NCBI RefSeq assembly: GCF_900573885.1
Contig: NZ_UPSE01000306.1
Span: 62,001-126,000, forward strand
Length of the DNA stretch: 64,000 bases
Source: Pseudomonas viridiflava
GTDB lineage: Bacteria; Pseudomonadota; Gammaproteobacteria; Pseudomonadales; Pseudomonadaceae
Direction: 5' to 3'
The translations under genes were made by a program, and so were the position numbers. The stretch's first letter is position 1. Each line of letters starts with the position of its first letter. Shown in pieces: positions 61,662-64,000 of this stretch. The notes beneath the pieces are model-generated. The model did not search any database. It was not told where the DNA came from and saw only the letters and a program-made list of their open reading frames with translations.

Positions 61662-62639
61662 ATGAAAGCGCTCACCCCGCTCCGCCTGCTGGCCGCCCTG
61701 GCCTTCTCCGGTTTCGCGTTCAGTACCCAGGCTGCCGATTTCACCGTTGCCTACCAAACCACCGTAGACCCCGCCAAAGTCGCCCAGGCCGACGGCGCCT
61801 ATGAAAAAGCCAGCAAAAGCGAAATTGACTGGCGCAAGTTCGACAGCGGCGCCGAAGTGATAACGGCCGTTGCCTCCGGTGATGTGCAGATTGGCTACGT
61901 CGGTTCCAGCCCGCTGGCGGCTGCAGCCACCCGTCAATTGCCGGTACAGACCTTTTTGATCGCCACCCAGATTGGCGCCGCCGAAGCGCTGGTGGCGCGT
62001 AATGGTTCCGGTATCAATTCGCCGCAGGACCTGGTTGGCAAGAAAGTCGCCGTGCCGTTCGTTTCCACTGGGCACTACAGCCTGTTGGCCGCGCTCAAGC
62101 ACTGGAACATCGATCCCAAGCAGGTGGAAATCGTCAACCTGGCACCGCCGGCCATCATCGCCGCCTGGCAGCGTGGCGATATCGACGCCACTTACGTGTG
62201 GGACCCGGCCCTGGGCAAGGCCAAGGAAAGCGGCAAGGTGCTGATTACCTCGGGCGAACTGAGCAAGCTCGGCGCGCCGACCTTTGATGCCTGGATCGTG
62301 CGCAAGGACTTCGCCGCCAAGCACCCTGAAATTGTCCGTGCCTTTGCCAAGGTGACCCTCGATGCCTACGCCGACTACCGCAAAGATCCGAAAGCCTGGC
62401 TCGCTGACCAGAACAACATCGCCAAGGTAGTGAAGCTTTCCGGCGCCAAGGCCGAGGACATTCCGCTGCTGCTGCAAGGCAACGTGTTTCCGCTGGCGGC
62501 TGATCAGGTAACGGCTCTGGGCGCTCCGACCACTCAGGCGATTACCGACACCGCAGGCTTTCTCAAGGAACAGGGCAAGGTCGACGCCGTGCTGCCGGAC
62601 TACGCGCCGTATGTGAACGCCACGTTTATTCAGAACTGA
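61662..62639 (+). CDS. tauA: Taurine/sulfonate ABC transporter substrate-binding protein (TauA-like), copy 1
   Basis: The ATG at 61662 has a GAGGAG site; the upstream in-frame codon at 61605 is not needed. The 325-residue product has a signal peptide (KALTPLRLLAALAFSGFAFS, ending STQA before ADFTVAYQT). TauA-type segments are VAYQTTVDPAKVAQADGAYE, VQIGYVGSSPLAAAATRQLP, VPFVSTGHYSLLAALKHWNI and DATYVWDPALGKAKESG. It should bind taurine or a related sulfonate for import. A second TauA-like gene follows 30 nt downstream, then tauB. Confidence 0.93.
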   Translation: MKALTPLRLLAALAFSGFAFSTQAADFTVAYQTTVDPAKVAQADGAYEKASKSEIDWRKFDSGAEVITAVASGDVQIGYVGSSPLAAAATRQLPVQTFLIATQIGAAEALVARNGSGINSPQDLVGKKVAVPFVSTGHYSLLAALKHWNIDPKQVEIVNLAPPAIIAAWQRGDIDATYVWDPALGKAKESGKVLITSGELSKLGAPTFDAWIVRKDFAAKHPEIVRAFAKVTLDAYADYRKDPKAWLADQNNIAKVVKLSGAKAEDIPLLLQGNVFPLAADQVTALGAPTTQAITDTAGFLKEQGKVDAVLPDYAPYVNATFIQN

Positions 62640-62669
62640 CCTTCATCTATTTATTGTCGGAGCATGACC

Positions 62670-63644
62670 ATGAGCCTGTCCTTTACCCGCCGCCTGCTGG
62701 CTACCCTGGTGCTTGCCGGCCTGAGCGTTTCTGCTCAGGCGCAAGACATCATCATCGGCTATCAGACCGGCATCGACCCCAGCAAAGTGCCGCAAGCCAA
62801 TGGTGGCTATGAAAAAGCCATCGGCGAAAAACTCGACTGGCGCCGTTTCAACAGCGGCGCCGAAGTGGTCACCGCCATTGCTTCGGGTGATGTGCAAATC
62901 GGCAATCTCGGTTCCAGCCCGCTCGCTGCTGCAGCCACGCGTGGCCTGCCGATCGTGACCTTTGTAGTGGCCGCACAGATCAATTCGGCCGAAGCGCTGG
63001 TGGTGCGCAACGCCAGCAATATTCACAAGCCGGAAGATCTGGTGGGTAAAACCATCGCCACGCCGTTTGTTTCCACCTCGCATTACAGCCTGCTGGGCGC
63101 GCTGAAGCACTGGAACGTCGATGCCTCGACGGTAAAGGTGGTCAACCTCAACCCGGCGCAGATCACCGCGGCGTGGAAACGCGGCGACATTGACGGCGCC
63201 TTTGTCTGGTCGCCCGCGCTGGGTGAAATCAAGAAGGACGGCAAGGTGCTCACCGACGCCGCTGAAGTCGGCACCTGGGGCGCGCCGACCTTTGAGGTGT
63301 GGGTCGCGCGCAAAGACTTCGCCGAGAAACACCCGGAGGTGCTGGCCACGTTCGCCAAGGTCAGCATCGACGCCTACACCGCCTACAACGCCAACAAAGC
63401 GGCATGGACGGCCGATTCCGAACAGGTCAAAGCCATCGCCCGCCTGACCGGCGCCAACGCCGCCGACGTGCCTGAACTGCTGGCCGGTTCCACCTTCCCG
63501 GAGAGCGCCGAGCAGAAAACCCTGCTCAACGGCAAAACCGCGAAGGACATCGCCGCCACTGCCGTTTTCCTCAAGGAACAAGGCAAGGCCGACGGCGTGC
63601 TGGCCGATTACTCACCGTATGTGAGCAGTCAGTTCGTGCAGTGA
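62670..63644 (+). CDS. Taurine/sulfonate ABC transporter substrate-binding protein (TauA-like), copy 2
   Basis: The second ATG (62670) is better spaced from the GGAG site than the one at 62664. The 324-residue product is a clear paralogue of the preceding protein along its whole length (IIIGYQTGIDPSKVPQANGG, VQIGNLGSSPLAAAATRGLP, TPFVSTSHYSLLGALKHWNV), with a signal peptide ending VSAQAQD. The two differ at several positions of the likely binding cleft (for example YVGS versus NLGS), so they may have different sulfonate preferences while sharing one membrane transporter. A REP-like pair and tauB follow. Confidence 0.92.
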   Translation: MSLSFTRRLLATLVLAGLSVSAQAQDIIIGYQTGIDPSKVPQANGGYEKAIGEKLDWRRFNSGAEVVTAIASGDVQIGNLGSSPLAAAATRGLPIVTFVVAAQINSAEALVVRNASNIHKPEDLVGKTIATPFVSTSHYSLLGALKHWNVDASTVKVVNLNPAQITAAWKRGDIDGAFVWSPALGEIKKDGKVLTDAAEVGTWGAPTFEVWVARKDFAEKHPEVLATFAKVSIDAYTAYNANKAAWTADSEQVKAIARLTGANAADVPELLAGSTFPESAEQKTLLNGKTAKDIAATAVFLKEQGKADGVLADYSPYVSSQFVQ

Positions 63645-63665
63645 GTTCAGCTATCAACCACGAAC

Positions 63666-63727
63666 CTGTGGGAGAGGCTTCAGCCTCGATTTCTGCAAAC
63701 GACAATCCAGGCTAAGCCCTCCCGCAG
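63666..63727. repeat. REP-like inverted pair
   Basis: CTGTGGGAGAGGCTTCAGCCTCGA (63666-63689) and an inverted relative GGCTAAGCCCTCCCGCAG (63710-63727) form the usual pseudomonad REP doublet, placed inside the operon between the second tauA-like gene and tauB. Confidence 0.75.
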
Positions 63728-63757
63728 TTGGCCCATCGACACAGAGAGACACCTCAC

Positions 63758-64000
63758 ATGGCCGTACTCCAACTGGAGCGCATCAGCGCACAGTACCCGG
63801 GCAGTTCTGCACCGGTGCTGGCCGATATTTCCCTGACCCTGGGGCCGCAGCAACTGCTGGTGGCGCTGGGGCCGTCTGGCAGCGGCAAAACCTCGCTGCT
63901 GAATTTGATCGCCGGCTTCGTTGCCCCCAGCGGCGGCCGCATCACCCTTGATGGCGTGCCGGTACAAGGCCCGAGCGCCGAGCGCGGTGTGGTGTTTCAG
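63758..64000 (+). CDS. tauB: Taurine ABC transporter ATP-binding protein (TauB-like), partial at right edge
   Basis: The first 81 residues are present ([20 protein letters not shown]). The Walker A motif GPSGSGKTS is at ~43-51 and the A-loop region precedes it; the frame is open at the window end (GVVFQ). Its position right after two TauA-like binding proteins supports TauB. The signature and Walker B motifs lie outside the window. Confidence 0.88.
   Translation, partial: MAVLQLERISAQYPGSSAPVLADISLTLGPQQLLVALGPSGSGKTSLLNLIAGFVAPSGGRITLDGVPVQGPSAERGVVFQ

Overview
The window comes from a fluorescent Pseudomonas of the P. fluorescens/P. putida type. Evidence for this is an OprF porin with the usual TSP3 and OmpA domains, a GC-rich genome with typical pseudomonad REP-like palindromes, a PvdS-type iron-starvation promoter, a pyoverdine-like NRPS locus, and a nas/nir nitrate-assimilation block including the PP2C-kinase and cobA genes that often accompany it in this genus. 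No rRNA, tRNA, CRISPR, phage or IS element was recognised.

Left part (1-33,300, all on the minus strand). The left edge cuts a large CdiA/FHA-type two-partner-secretion exoprotein. Next comes an iron-uptake block, in transcription order: FecI-type sigma factor, FecR-type anti-sigma factor, FpvA-like TonB receptor, terminator, PvdS box (TAAAT-N16-CGT), three NRPS genes and an alpha/beta hydrolase. The six NRPS modules read as X1(basic, Lys-like)-Asp(E)-Dab-Ser(E)-Ser-X6(hydroxyornithine-like)(E). This alternating L/D pattern is like a six-residue pyoverdine (pseudobactin) side chain. The last NRPS has no thioesterase, and the hydrolase gene follows 4 nt later.

Middle part (33,300-41,900). A DUF3604 protein and a sulfonate/nitrate-type ABC transporter are divergent from a GntR/UTRA regulator, which is followed by a ProX/ProW-like binding protein and permease without an ATPase. 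A palindromic operator lies in the divergent region. A family-3 solute-binding protein with no normal start codon follows. The substrate of this block is unknown.

Nitrate-assimilation part (41,900-56,100). It holds nirBD (minus) and, on the plus strand, a fused nitrate reductase/CysJ-like flavoprotein, nasS, nasT (ANTAR), a NarK-type transporter, a PP2C/kinase protein and cobA. Each of the four transcription starts (nirB, nitrate reductase, nasS, transporter) has a GG-N10-GC sigma-54 promoter followed by A1/G4 hexaloop hairpin(s) and an intrinsic terminator in the leader. This is the layout expected for NtrC activation plus NasT antitermination.

Right part (56,100-64,000). There are several small conserved hypothetical genes, an MgtC-family membrane protein coupled to a Cys-rich mini-protein, oprF (minus), and the start of a taurine/sulfonate uptake operon with two tandem TauA-like binding proteins and a partial tauB cut by the right edge.
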